Part shown: in pieces, positions 9,255 to 16,500 of the stretch
Numbering within the stretch: position 1 is the stretch's first letter
How the letters are laid out: each line of letters opens with the position of its first letter
Assembly (NCBI RefSeq): GCF_003268025.1
Contig: NZ_QLUW01000004.1
Coordinates: forward strand, 603,399-667,398
Source: Paenibacillus montanisoli
GTDB lineage: Bacteria; Bacillota; Bacilli; Paenibacillales; Paenibacillaceae
Direction: 5' to 3'
Length of the DNA: 64,000 nt
Position numbers and translations under genes: made by a program
The notes under the pieces: generated by a model
Told to the model about the DNA's origin: nothing
What the model saw: only the letters and a program-made list of their open reading frames with translations
The model's database searches: none

Positions 9255-10544
9255 CTAGCACAATTTTGCTGCGCGATATTCAGACGGACTGCAGTTCATT
9301 AACATTTTAAATTTACGTGCAAAATAGTTAGCATCGTGAAAACCCGCCCTGCCCGCAATTACTTGAATCGAGAGCTCCGTCGTTTCCAAGTAATGAATGG
9401 CCTTTTCAATGCGCATTTTATTCAAGAAATCAATGAAGCTAATGCCGACCTCTTTTTTAAACAAGTGGGCGAAATGGTACGTGCTGATAAAACAATGCTG
9501 AGCGACCTGCTCTAGCGTTACTTTCTCGCGCAGATGGCTTTTCACGTATTCAAGCGCCGAACGAATAGCCGGAGACACTTCCGCCGCATGGTCTCTTGCA
9601 AGCTGGGCAGCAAGCTTCCGCCAGTAGTCGCATACTTTGAGTACGAATTTATCGTAGCGTATCGTATGGTACAGGTCCTGAATAACGCGTGCGTTCTCCG
9701 CAAGAATTTCCGCCGCTTCTCCGCCCATCTCCAGCACAAACCGTGACATCGTCATAAGCAGATCGAACACTTCAGACTTGAACATATCTACATTGTGAAT
9801 GTAAGCCTGTGCCAGCTGCTCCATCATAATTTTCAAAAAAGCGACTGCGCCTTCCTCATCGCCGATTCGAACGCGGGCAAGCAGCTCGGCCTTCTGTTCC
9901 TCCGAGACGATCTTTTTCCAAGATTTACCTCCTGTCTTCCGCTTCTCATAGTGAAAAATAAGCCGGTTGCCTTGAAAGAAACGATCGAGCATCGATTCAT
10001 TCGCCTCCTGATACGAGTAGTGCAGCATATACGGGTTGTCGTAATAGTGAGAGCCGATGCCAATCGATACGGAAAAACCTTTCGTATCCACCACTAGCTG
10101 CAGCTTTTTCGCGATCTCAAATGCCCTTTCTTTATGCGGCTTCGGCGGCTCGGCAGCCTTTTCCTGCGGAAGCTCAACAAGCAGCGCCAAAATCCCTTCC
10201 GCTTCCCATACCCATAGATAAGGCACGACAACCGCCTCGGAAAGTGCATGGACTAGCTTCTGACCAATTTCTTCCCGCCACGCGAACGTTTTTCCAAGCG
10301 AAAGATCGGGATACCGGTCGATGGAGACAATCATGACGAGGTGTGGATAAGTTTGAATGCCAAGCCGCCTTTGCATTTCGGCAAAGCTTGCTTCGTGGAC
10401 TAACGTTCCGGATATGAGCAGATGAGAAAATGCGGCTTGCGTAACGTTGAAAGACACTCCAAACTCCCCCTGTCGTATAACACCATCAGTACAGTCACCT
10501 AAGTAGTCAATGTTATTCGACAAAATAAGAGAGATTCCTTGCAA
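9255..10544 (-). CDS. AraC-family transcriptional regulator
   Basis: A 429-aa protein with two C-terminal HTH repeats (last about 100 residues, from VTLEQVAQHCFISTYHFAHL to the end). The middle (SVSIGIGSHYYDNPYMLHYSYQEA) resembles the degenerate GGDEF-like sensor segment of paenibacterial AraC regulators. No membrane segments or receiver domain are seen. It is upstream of and co-directional with the nucleoside hydrolase and hut operon, so it may control one or both; the 21-bp-period repeat at 8035-8063 is a candidate site. The N-terminal boundary is uncertain. Confidence 0.85.
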   Translation of the reverse strand: MQGISLILSNNIDYLGDCTDGVIRQGEFGVSFNVTQAAFSHLLISGTLVHEASFAEMQRRLGIQTYPHLVMIVSIDRYPDLSLGKTFAWREEIGQKLVHALSEAVVVPYLWVWEAEGILALLVELPQEKAAEPPKPHKERAFEIAKKLQLVVDTKGFSVSIGIGSHYYDNPYMLHYSYQEANESMLDRFFQGNRLIFHYEKRKTGGKSWKKIVSEEQKAELLARVRIGDEEGAVAFLKIMMEQLAQAYIHNVDMFKSEVFDLLMTMSRFVLEMGGEAAEILAENARVIQDLYHTIRYDKFVLKVCDYWRKLAAQLARDHAAEVSPAIRSALEYVKSHLREKVTLEQVAQHCFISTYHFAHLFKKEVGISFIDFLNKMRIEKAIHYLETTELSIQVIAGRAGFHDANYFARKFKMLMNCSPSEYRAAKLC

Positions 10545-10710
10545 GCGAACGAATCGACGAAAGACATCGATGCATTTTTGCTATTTTACTTGATGTGACC
10601 TGCCCTTGCCCACGGCTCAACCTCCACAGAAGCGTTAAGAAACCCGCCCCCGTTCTCTGTGAACCATATCCTCTTCGGACCAGGGTGCCCCTCTCGTTTC
10701 TCTCTACAAA

Positions 10711-10753
10711 AAACTCTGACCTCATGCGGTCAGAGTTTTAATGGTGGAGGCGA
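10711..10753 (-). repeat. ssrA 3'-end remnant plus terminator, copy 1
   Basis: Stem AAACTCTGACC (711-721) / GGTCAGAGTTT (728-738) with loop TCATGC, then ATGGTGGAGGCGA (10741-10753). The true tmRNA gene ends with the same ATGGTGGAGGCGA next to a stem-loop whose loop also contains CTCATGC (23526-23567). It therefore looks like a displaced ssrA 3' end, possibly an att remnant, at the outer edge of the accessory zone. Confidence 0.5.
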
Positions 10754-10790
10754 ACCATGCCTGTGCAAAGGAGTAGGTCTGTTTACCACT

Positions 10791-11489
10791 TCATTTTATT
10801 GCCTTTTCGAAATCTTGATAAAATAGCAGCTCTTCTTTAATAAAAGCATCATATTTTTTGTCATCTTGACCCTTTGCAGTTGAAGTATCAAGAAACTTAA
10901 TTACGATTAACATGCCATTCATAGTTATGTAATAATCATCTAGGTGTGGCCTATCGATGGTTTGGTATTTCTCTTCTATATTAGTATTATCTTTATTGTT
11001 AATTGAACTTATAGTGAGAAATGAATCCTCAATAACATTAGGCATATAAATGAAGTCTACTTTGATTAGCATAGAGGACTGGTTTGATTTGTAATAGTTT
11101 TCAAGTCTCCTAGGTGTATTAATATCATTATTGATTGCATCTATTTTTGAGCTCCCAAAATGATGATGAGGAAGAGATGTAGTTTTTAGATTTACTTCTT
11201 CTGGCGAAATACTAATAAAATTTGATGAACTAAAATTCTTCTTGAATTTAAGAAAGGAATCTTGAAATTGTTCATAACTGATACCATTCCCAGTTTCAAA
11301 AACAGGCTCTTGAACAGTCTCCTGTGTTTCCCGAGATACGGCATCAAGAATTAGATCAAGTTTTATCTTGGTTTCGGGATCAGTACTGATGACATTATTT
11401 GTAGTAGCAAAAGTACAAGAACCATATATAATACAACAACCAAGAAATATTATTGCACCTTTTAATGTTGTTTCTTTTTTATTTTGCAT
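10791..11489 (-). CDS. Hypothetical exported protein
   Basis: A 232-aa ORF with a clear ribosome site (AGGAGG) before ATG 11489. Residues about 10-28 form one hydrophobic helix (AIIFLGCCIIYGSCTFA), so it is exported or anchored. The rest is polar and rich in Asn, Ser and Asp, with no motif I recognise. Codon use is much more AT-rich than the hut genes. It belongs to the AT-rich block 10.8-15.2 kb and is probably acquired. Confidence 0.6.
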   Translation of the reverse strand: MQNKKETTLKGAIIFLGCCIIYGSCTFATTNNVISTDPETKIKLDLILDAVSRETQETVQEPVFETGNGISYEQFQDSFLKFKKNFSSSNFISISPEEVNLKTTSLPHHHFGSSKIDAINNDINTPRRLENYYKSNQSSMLIKVDFIYMPNVIEDSFLTISSINNKDNTNIEEKYQTIDRPHLDDYYITMNGMLIVIKFLDTSTAKGQDDKKYDAFIKEELLFYQDFEKAIK

Positions 11490-11536
11490 ACAAAGGATGT
11501 TCCTCCTAAGGGATAATCATGCATGCCTACGGTCCC

Positions 11537-11662
11537 CTAAAAACGTTTAAGTTCCTCTACATAATAATTAATGTAATATAGACCACTTAGAACTGCTCCA
11601 CCTATCCAAGTTATTACTCCTATCACGGCAAATATCAATGGTTTGTTTGACTTTAGCTTCAT
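11537..11662 (-). CDS. Small single-pass membrane protein
   Basis: A 41-aa ORF starting at ATG 11662, 5 bases after the previous gene. It has one hydrophobic span (PLIFAVIGVITWIGGAVLSG) followed by a polar tail. A longer in-frame start at 11740 would overlap the upstream gene and has no ribosome site. Function unknown. Confidence 0.4.
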   Translation of the reverse strand: MKLKSNKPLIFAVIGVITWIGGAVLSGLYYINYYVEELKRF

Positions 11663-11667
11663 AAAAG

Positions 11668-11856
11668 TTAGCCTATTGAAATGTAATAAATGACTGAACT
11701 TGAAGCAACCCCCATGATAAAAAGGACACACAGTACCCAATAAGCTATTGTTTTTACTTTATTGCTTCTTACCATTTTTTTAATTCCAAACAATAGTAAC
11801 GAATAAAAGATTGCAAGAATAACAAAAGTAGAAACTAAACCTGTTACTGTGTCCAT
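11668..11856 (-). CDS. Small two-span membrane protein
   Basis: A 62-aa ORF with ATG 11856 after GAGAGGTGTGCTT. It has two hydrophobic segments (about residues 8-24 and 37-58) separated by a basic loop KKMVRSNKVK. It precedes the 41-aa membrane ORF by a few bases, so the two are probably a pair. No family recognised. Confidence 0.5.
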   Translation of the reverse strand: MDTVTGLVSTFVILAIFYSLLLFGIKKMVRSNKVKTIAYWVLCVLFIMGVASSSVIYYISIG

Positions 11857-11871
11857 AAGCACACCTCTCAT

Positions 11872-12301
11872 TCAATACGCGGTAAGTCCAAGAGCCCTGG
11901 CTATTTCATTCATAGTAGGCTTACTAGCAAACCTCATTATCCGAAGATTCTCGTTAGTTCACCCTCGGGCTATTAAGTATTCATACAGGGCATCTGTTGG
12001 TTCACCTTGAAGATAAACATATTTTGTCACTCGTTTCCCTTCATCAATTTTCGATTTTACATACAATTCCTTGAAATGGTTAGAGCAATTGTTTTGACTT
12101 CTGATTGATTAATGACAGACATTCTAGCAATTGAAAATCCTTTATTATTTTTGTCATTAGGCTTCAAATTGACCTTGTCCTCCCCAAGTGCGCTTGTGAG
12201 AAAGACATTATTCGTGAGAAGATTATTCTGCATTGTAGGTTTCGCAAGATTCTCATTCTTTTTTTTTCAGCTTATCAATCCCAAAATAACTAACAATCAT
12301 T
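11872..12301 (-). pseudogene. Decayed gene, about 140 codons, with frameshifts and an in-frame TGA
   Basis: From ATG 12301 the frame reads MIVSYFGIDKLKKK into an A9 run. After a frame change it continues as NENLAKPTMQNNLLTNN and on to INQSEVKTIALTIS. After a second frame change come HFKELYVKSKIDEGKRVTKY and EPTDALYEYLIARG, then TGA at 11961-11959, then TNENLRIMRFASKP, ending at 11872. The pieces are coding-like and consecutive, so this is one broken gene. The family is not recognised. The short plus-strand frame over it looks like a shadow. Confidence 0.5.
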
Positions 12302-12413
12302 GAAAGTAAAAGAGCCGTTAATGGTTGATCGGTTTTTAGATTGATCCAATTTTTAGCACCTTAATTTATGATACAATTCTTCCACCACTTGTCCGCTGCC
12401 AGTAGCGAAGTTT

Positions 12414-12599
12414 TTATTTCTTCTTTTTTATCAAATAAATCAGGGCACCAAGAGCAAATGAGGTATGAATCAGAATTATAATTAGAACGCTTAATATCTC
12501 ATCTTCAGTTCTACTGGCTCCCATTATATATTGCAGTATCATGTTGACAATGAGAGATAAAATTAAGATGATGGTGCCTGATACTAATGCAATTCTCAT
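12414..12599 (-). CDS. Small two-span membrane protein
   Basis: A 61-aa ORF preceded by CTGGAGGTG before ATG 12599. Two hydrophobic helices (about 5-27 and 37-57) and a terminal Lys run, a typical small inner-membrane protein. No family recognised. It lies between a decayed gene and a strong hairpin in the AT-rich block. Confidence 0.5.
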   Translation of the reverse strand: MRIALVSGTIILILSLIVNMILQYIMGASRTEDEILSVLIIILIHTSFALGALIYLIKKKK

Positions 12600-12621
12600 A
12601 ATATAAACACCTCCAGAGATG

Positions 12622-12653
12622 GGAAGGTAAGGAGAACTTACTCCTTACCTTCC
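12622..12653. repeat. Perfect 13-bp hairpin, copy A
   Basis: GGAAGGTAAGGAG (622-634) pairs exactly with CTCCTTACCTTCC (641-653) around AACTTA. A shorter relative with the same core stands at 13264-13289. It may work as a terminator, but neither side has a long T-tract. Confidence 0.6.
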
Positions 12654-12654
12654 A

Positions 12655-12819
12655 TTAATCGGCAAAGCCCCAGGAGAATTTGCGCAGTCCAAAGCGTTTA
12701 ATCAGCGCCATGCAAGGCAGCGTGATATGGATCGCCTGCTTCCACTTTCCCGCTCCGTCCACTTCCGCCGCTTTGTACAAATTTGAATTAATGCCGACGA
12801 TCGCCGCCAGGAAAATAAT
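12655..12819 (-). pseudogene. Fragment of a sugar ABC-transporter permease (LplB-like)
   Basis: The frame reads IIFLAAIVGINSNLYKAAEV then DGAGKWKQAIHITLP. The EAAxxDGAxxxxxFxxIxLP pattern is the EAA loop of binding-protein-dependent permeases, of which only about 35 family residues remain; the C-terminal stretch (RFGLRKFSWGFAD) does not match the family. This GC-richer scrap is spliced into AT-rich DNA and forms the out-of-frame tail of the next gene. Confidence 0.6.
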
Positions 12820-13114
12820 CATAAAACCACTTTATTTTCTTGAAGTAAATCAAAAAGCATATACAGGAGCAAATTAAGAATATTAACACAAATAAGTTGT
12901 CATTTATTGAATACTTAGGGTATAATGGAGCACTTCCAACTATCTGACTAGCTGCAAGTTGTTGAACCCACGAATAGTATGCAATAAACCGTTCAACCGT
13001 AAAGATTACACCACTCATAATTAAGAACAGAACCCCAGAAACAAAAACAATACTTCTCTCCAAGACGCTCTCCTCCCTCGCAAATATGAAGCGAATTAAT
13101 AGATTAGTGCTCAT
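12788..13114 (-). CDS. Hypothetical membrane protein with a foreign tail
   Basis: A 108-aa ORF with two hydrophobic spans (about 18-42 and 74-90). Its last 12 residues (FYDYFPGGDRRH) are read out of frame from the permease scrap, so the original C-terminus was probably lost at about 12820. The start lacks a good ribosome site. Function unknown, possibly a pseudogene. Confidence 0.4.
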   Translation of the reverse strand: MSTNLLIRFIFAREESVLERSIVFVSGVLFLIMSGVIFTVERFIAYYSWVQQLAASQIVGSAPLYPKYSINDNLFVLIFLICSCICFLIYFKKIKWFYDYFPGGDRRH

Positions 13115-13128
13115 TTGATACTTAATAA

Positions 13129-13160
13129 AATAGGAAGCGCCTTAATTGACGCTTCCTATT
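13129..13160. terminator. Hairpin upstream of the small membrane ORF
   Basis: AATAGGAAGCG (129-139) pairs perfectly with CGCTTCCTATT (150-160) around a 10-nt loop, followed on the plus strand by TGTTC. Likely a terminator for transcription coming from 13.3-13.6 kb. Confidence 0.5.
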
Positions 13161-13263
13161 TGTTCTAGGCACTGAGGCATGTTGCCTCAAATTAACAATG
13201 AAATGAGCAGGGGAGAGGCTATACCTCTTCAGCGCTGCTTACAGGAATCGTAGGGGGAAAGAT

Positions 13264-13289
13264 GGTAAGGAGAACTTACTCTCCTTACC
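13264..13289. repeat. Hairpin copy B of the GGTAAGGAG element
   Basis: GGTAAGGAG (264-272) pairs with CTCCTTACC (281-289), loop AACTTACT. It shares the stem and loop start with copy A at 12622-12653, and the following TTCCATT is also shared, so the two arose by duplication. Confidence 0.6.
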
Positions 13290-13345
13290 TTCCATTCTAA
13301 ATGTTTACCGTGGCTCTCATTTAGTATTGGTTATTTACTATATTG

Positions 13346-13594
13346 TCAGTCGGTTTGGTCATACGAACGATTGATGAACGGAGGCACTTCATCTATGGTT
13401 TTGTTTATTCCCTTTTGCATTTCTAATGGTAATTCAATTATTCTCTTTATTTCATCTGCTTGAACTATAATCGGCCCGGGGTTTATTATTTTTATTTGAA
13501 TGGGTTCAAGTTCGAAGTAATCGGCGCCCTCATAAAGAATTCTTCCAATAATCTGTCTATTATCGGTTGTATATATAAGGATTGATTTTTTCAT
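13346..13594 (-). CDS. Hypothetical small soluble protein
   Basis: An 82-aa ORF with AAGGAGTGTGTAGA before ATG 13594. Predicted content is mixed beta/alpha (KKSILIYTTDNRQIIGRILY, then VQADEIKRIIELPLEM), without signal or membrane span. The alternating hydrophobic pattern resembles a small beta-barrel, but no family is recognised. Confidence 0.5.
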   Translation of the reverse strand: MKKSILIYTTDNRQIIGRILYEGADYFELEPIQIKIINPGPIIVQADEIKRIIELPLEMQKGINKTIDEVPPFINRSYDQTD

Positions 13595-13775
13595 TCTACA
13601 CACTCCTTGTCTTGAATTATTTGTTTATTGACCAATCATCAAGAACTGTATTTTTAGGAACCAACTTCTACAATTTGTTGAAAGGTGGTTTTGATTTTTA
13701 GTCTACCATTTTCTAATGCAAGTAGATCCTCATAAATTAACCTTTCTCTATTATTTAGGATAATGATGTACTGTT

Positions 13776-14606
13776 TTATATCCTCTTTATATATATATGG
13801 ATCAATCGATATTGATTTCGAACTGTTTTTTTAATTTCAATATCCTCGCCAATTAGTATAGAATCTCCATTTTCATTTACATATAGCAGGTCAATTTCAG
13901 TATCAAAAGGTATATTGCTAATAAGAAGTTTATTGTATTTACTTAGTGATCTGTCGTTGGAGTCAGGTGAGTTCATAATGCTGTTTCCGTATCTGTCTAC
14001 CCAAACTAAAGATGGAATATAACCATGTGAATTATTATTTGTATTAATGGAGATAGAAGTATCAGGAGATTCATGCCCATTGTTTATATAATATCGCATG
14101 ACACCACCAACACCGGAACCTGAAAAGGCATCGTTCAACTTGTCAGGTATGGGTAAGATAATCAATTCATCACTCTCATTCAGTTTCCACTTAATATAAA
14201 AATTAAGAATGCCCCGGGAATTGTTCACAACAGGTTGAACTACTGAGAGATACCACTTTTTTTTATCTAAACTCACATGAGTAATATTATTACCTTGTAA
14301 GATTAGAAATTTTATTGAAGTATCACTCAGCATATTTTCAATGTAGACGCTAGCCATTAAACTGTCTGTCTCTTTTTGTAATATTGTATAATAAGGGGTT
14401 CCATATTGGAAATTCATGTGCGTATTACTTCCAACAAGACGAAACTCCATGAAAAAGCCAGATATTCCTTCAGGTATTATTCGTTCGGAGTTTATTGATG
14501 TTAAAGGGGTTGTTAAATTAAGATTCTTATTGATATTAGAGCAACCACTAAGTGTGATTACTAGTAATATAAAAACAACAATAAACAGGATTTTTTTATT
14601 ACTCAT
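13776..14606 (-). CDS. Lipoprotein of unknown function, C-terminus frameshifted at an A7 run
   Basis: A 276-aa ORF starting after GGAGGATCAT. The lipobox LSGCS at residues 19-23 follows a hydrophobic signal peptide, so it is a lipoprotein. The domain is unrecognised and Asn/Ser-rich. After an A7 run (minus strand of 13826-13832) the present frame ends soon. One extra A would give instead NSSKSISIDPYIYKEDIKQY and 46 or so further coding-like residues to a stop at 13656-13654. So the gene is either recently frameshifted or read by slippage. Confidence 0.6.
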   Translation of the reverse strand: MSNKKILFIVVFILLVITLSGCSNINKNLNLTTPLTSINSERIIPEGISGFFMEFRLVGSNTHMNFQYGTPYYTILQKETDSLMASVYIENMLSDTSIKFLILQGNNITHVSLDKKKWYLSVVQPVVNNSRGILNFYIKWKLNESDELIILPIPDKLNDAFSGSGVGGVMRYYINNGHESPDTSISINTNNNSHGYIPSLVWVDRYGNSIMNSPDSNDRSLSKYNKLLISNIPFDTEIDLLYVNENGDSILIGEDIEIKKTVRNQYRLIHIYIKRI

Positions 14607-14625
14607 ATGATCCTCCGAATAATTA

Positions 14626-14654
14626 ATAGACCCCTTAAGGCTTAAGGGGTCTAT
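14626..14654 (-). terminator. Palindromic terminator after the secreted-protein gene
   Basis: AGACCCCTTAAG (628-639) and CTTAAGGGGTCT (641-652) form a perfect 12-bp stem 8 bases after the stop of the 14662-15180 gene. The following sequence on the minus strand is AT-rich. Confidence 0.6.
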
Positions 14655-14661
14655 CTCTTAT

Positions 14662-15180
14662 TTAGTTAACTGAAAAATTTTGCGATTGCTGCGTTTCAGT
14701 TACATATAGATATCCGCTCCAAGAAACTGAGTGTTGACTATGTGCTCTCCAATACCCACCAGCTGCAGATGTTACAGAAGCTAATCCTAGAGCATCATTC
14801 CCCAAAATTGCAGAATTCTTTCCACTAGTATCCAAAATTGCCCAAGTACCATTTTCATAGTGCTCAAGATTTGTAAGAACTGAGACCGTGTACTGCCAGT
14901 TATCCGGGCTTGTCTTCCCTGCGGCAATATAAGTCCACAAAGGTCCCGATGGAGAAGTATAGGCCAATGTACGGCTGATTGTCGAAGATCCTGTAGCCAT
15001 ATCATCAAATATTGATCTAAATGATTGAGAAGGTGTAGTACCAGGTGGGAGATGGCCAAAACTTACATGAGATATTTCATTCTCTACATCGGGTGGTGTC
15101 TCAGACGAAGCTAACGCAGTACCATTAAATGCAACGGCTACGAGTGACATTGTGAGCAGAGTTTTCTTAAGATTAACCAT
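14662..15180 (-). CDS. Secreted protein of unknown function
   Basis: A 172-aa ORF with TGGAGGTTATAGA before its ATG. Residues 1-25 are a classical Sec signal (KKTLLTMSLVAVAFNGTALA-S). The mature part is Ser/Thr/Trp-rich, with ISRTLAYTSPSGPLWTYIAA and HSVSWSGYLYVTETQQSQNF, suggesting a small beta-sandwich. It resembles short secreted bacteriocin-like or surface proteins but I cannot assign it. It has its own terminator. Confidence 0.6.
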   Translation of the reverse strand: MVNLKKTLLTMSLVAVAFNGTALASSETPPDVENEISHVSFGHLPPGTTPSQSFRSIFDDMATGSSTISRTLAYTSPSGPLWTYIAAGKTSPDNWQYTVSVLTNLEHYENGTWAILDTSGKNSAILGNDALGLASVTSAAGGYWRAHSQHSVSWSGYLYVTETQQSQNFSVN

Positions 15181-15530
15181 TCTATAACCTCCAAATAATG
15201 TTGATTTTCTTGCAGCTGGCCAGCTACATATATCTCTACTAACTAGAGGTAGCTATATTGGCTTAGGATATATAGTTTTCTCTGTTAGAATAGATTCGAT
15301 TTATGGCAATTTTCTTCCAATGGAACAGGCATCACAAATTGATCTTTAATCAACTAATAGTTTAATATTAATTGATTTTAAATCAACTGTCAATATTTGA
15401 TAGTTTTAAAAGGTATTTCTATTAAAATTAAAAGAGTTATAAAGGAACTACTTGAAAATTAAAGGGTAGGTTTAACCTACACCCTCACCATGAACAGAAG
15501 CCGAGGATCAAAAACCGTATGAAATGCAAA
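15181..15530. other. AT-rich intergenic stretch without recognisable genes
   Basis: Between the secreted-protein gene and the second ssrA-like remnant I see no ORF with a ribosome site. It contains the secreted gene's promoter region and runs of A/T; a TTGATTTTAAATCAA-like palindromic patch near 15370 may be regulatory. Confidence 0.4.
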
Positions 15531-15572
15531 AACCCGACCTCATACGGTCGGGTTACTCATTTGGTGAAGCGA
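15531..15572 (-). repeat. ssrA 3'-end remnant plus terminator, copy 2
   Basis: Stem AACCCGACC (531-539) / GGTCGGGTT (546-554) with loop TCATAC, then TGGTGAAGCGA (15562-15572). Against copy 1 it keeps TGGTG and GCGAACC with one base lost and one changed. It marks the sharp change from AT-rich DNA to the GC-richer block 15.6-20.7 kb. Confidence 0.45.
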
Positions 15573-15665
15573 ACCGCGGCTATATAAAACCACAATTCGC
15601 CGTCAAATTATTAGTCCAGTGCTGGGGAGACGGCTCAGCTCATTCCATTCTGCATGGCGCACAAC

Positions 15666-16379
15666 TTAACAAACGCACGTTTTCTTCTTCTTCCCAAGCC
15701 TACCCGACTCCAAAACTTTTTGGATATAATCAAATGCAAGAGGCACCTTGCATGCGGTTTGTCCAACATTGACATCAACTTTACCGATCTTCTCGGCCAC
15801 TTGGCACGCTTCCTCGTATAGAGCGGGACAATATGAACCAACTACAATCACGAAGCTGTTCATGTTGTACCTAACCCTATTGCGTTCCTTGTGTATCGTC
15901 TGTTCCACCTGGTTCAAGAGGCTGCGAATTTCATCAAGTACCAGCTTGTCGTCCGGCGTAATCGAAATATAGTTGGCATACGCGCTCCATCCGCAGGTGG
16001 CGATCATCTCGTCCGGAGACTGCATCCATTCTCTGGCCAGTTCCAAGGCATACGGGCTCTCTGCGGCAATCCAGGCCACCGTATATTCGGCCGGCATATA
16101 CCAATAAGCGGATCGTGCCCAGCTCTGAAGCATCTCCTTAGTAACCAGCTTCGGATTTACGGTGAGCCCGGCTAAATACATGGCATCGCAATTCCCGGTA
16201 TCGTACAATGCTCGAGCCAGCTCTTGATCTTTCTTTACGTCCTTAACCAACTTCTTTAAATCTCCTATTTTCACTCCGAAGACCGGCTCCCTCGCTCCGT
16301 GCCGAATGAAGGTTTGCTTCGTCTGTTCCGTTCCAAGCTCCTCGAGCTTGCTCATGACTTCCTCTACCGTTAGCGCCAT
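15666..16379 (-). CDS. DNA alkylation repair protein (AlkD-like HEAT-repeat glycosylase)
   Basis: A 237-aa all-helical protein. VKIGDLKKLVKD, LARALYDTGNCDAMYLAGL, SAYWYMPAEYTVAWIAAES and ATCGWSAYANYISI are features of the AlkD-related family that removes alkylated bases. The length is right. It ends close to the second ssrA remnant. I see no terminator with a T-tract after it. The exact subgroup (AlkC or AlkD) is not certain. Confidence 0.8.
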   Translation of the reverse strand: MALTVEEVMSKLEELGTEQTKQTFIRHGAREPVFGVKIGDLKKLVKDVKKDQELARALYDTGNCDAMYLAGLTVNPKLVTKEMLQSWARSAYWYMPAEYTVAWIAAESPYALELAREWMQSPDEMIATCGWSAYANYISITPDDKLVLDEIRSLLNQVEQTIHKERNRVRYNMNSFVIVVGSYCPALYEEACQVAEKIGKVDVNVGQTACKVPLAFDYIQKVLESGRLGKKKKTCVC

Positions 16380-16452
16380 TATTACACCTTCTTGTCCATT
16401 TTCTGTGATTGTATCATGTTTTCGAGATCATGGGCTGTCGAAGCACAGAAAA

Positions 16453-16476
16453 GAGAGTACCATAGGCGGTACTCCC
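16453..16476 (-). terminator. Terminator of the GH4/nagB operon
   Basis: GAGTACC (455-461) with GGTACTC (468-474), followed on the minus strand by TCTTTTCT, 25 bases after the GH4 stop. Confidence 0.65.
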
Positions 16477-16500
16477 TGAACATGAACATCGTTAACGTGA

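Noticed and set aside
12112..12303. 63-aa plus-strand frame
   Set aside because: It lies opposite the decayed minus-strand gene whose pieces read better, and has no ribosome site.
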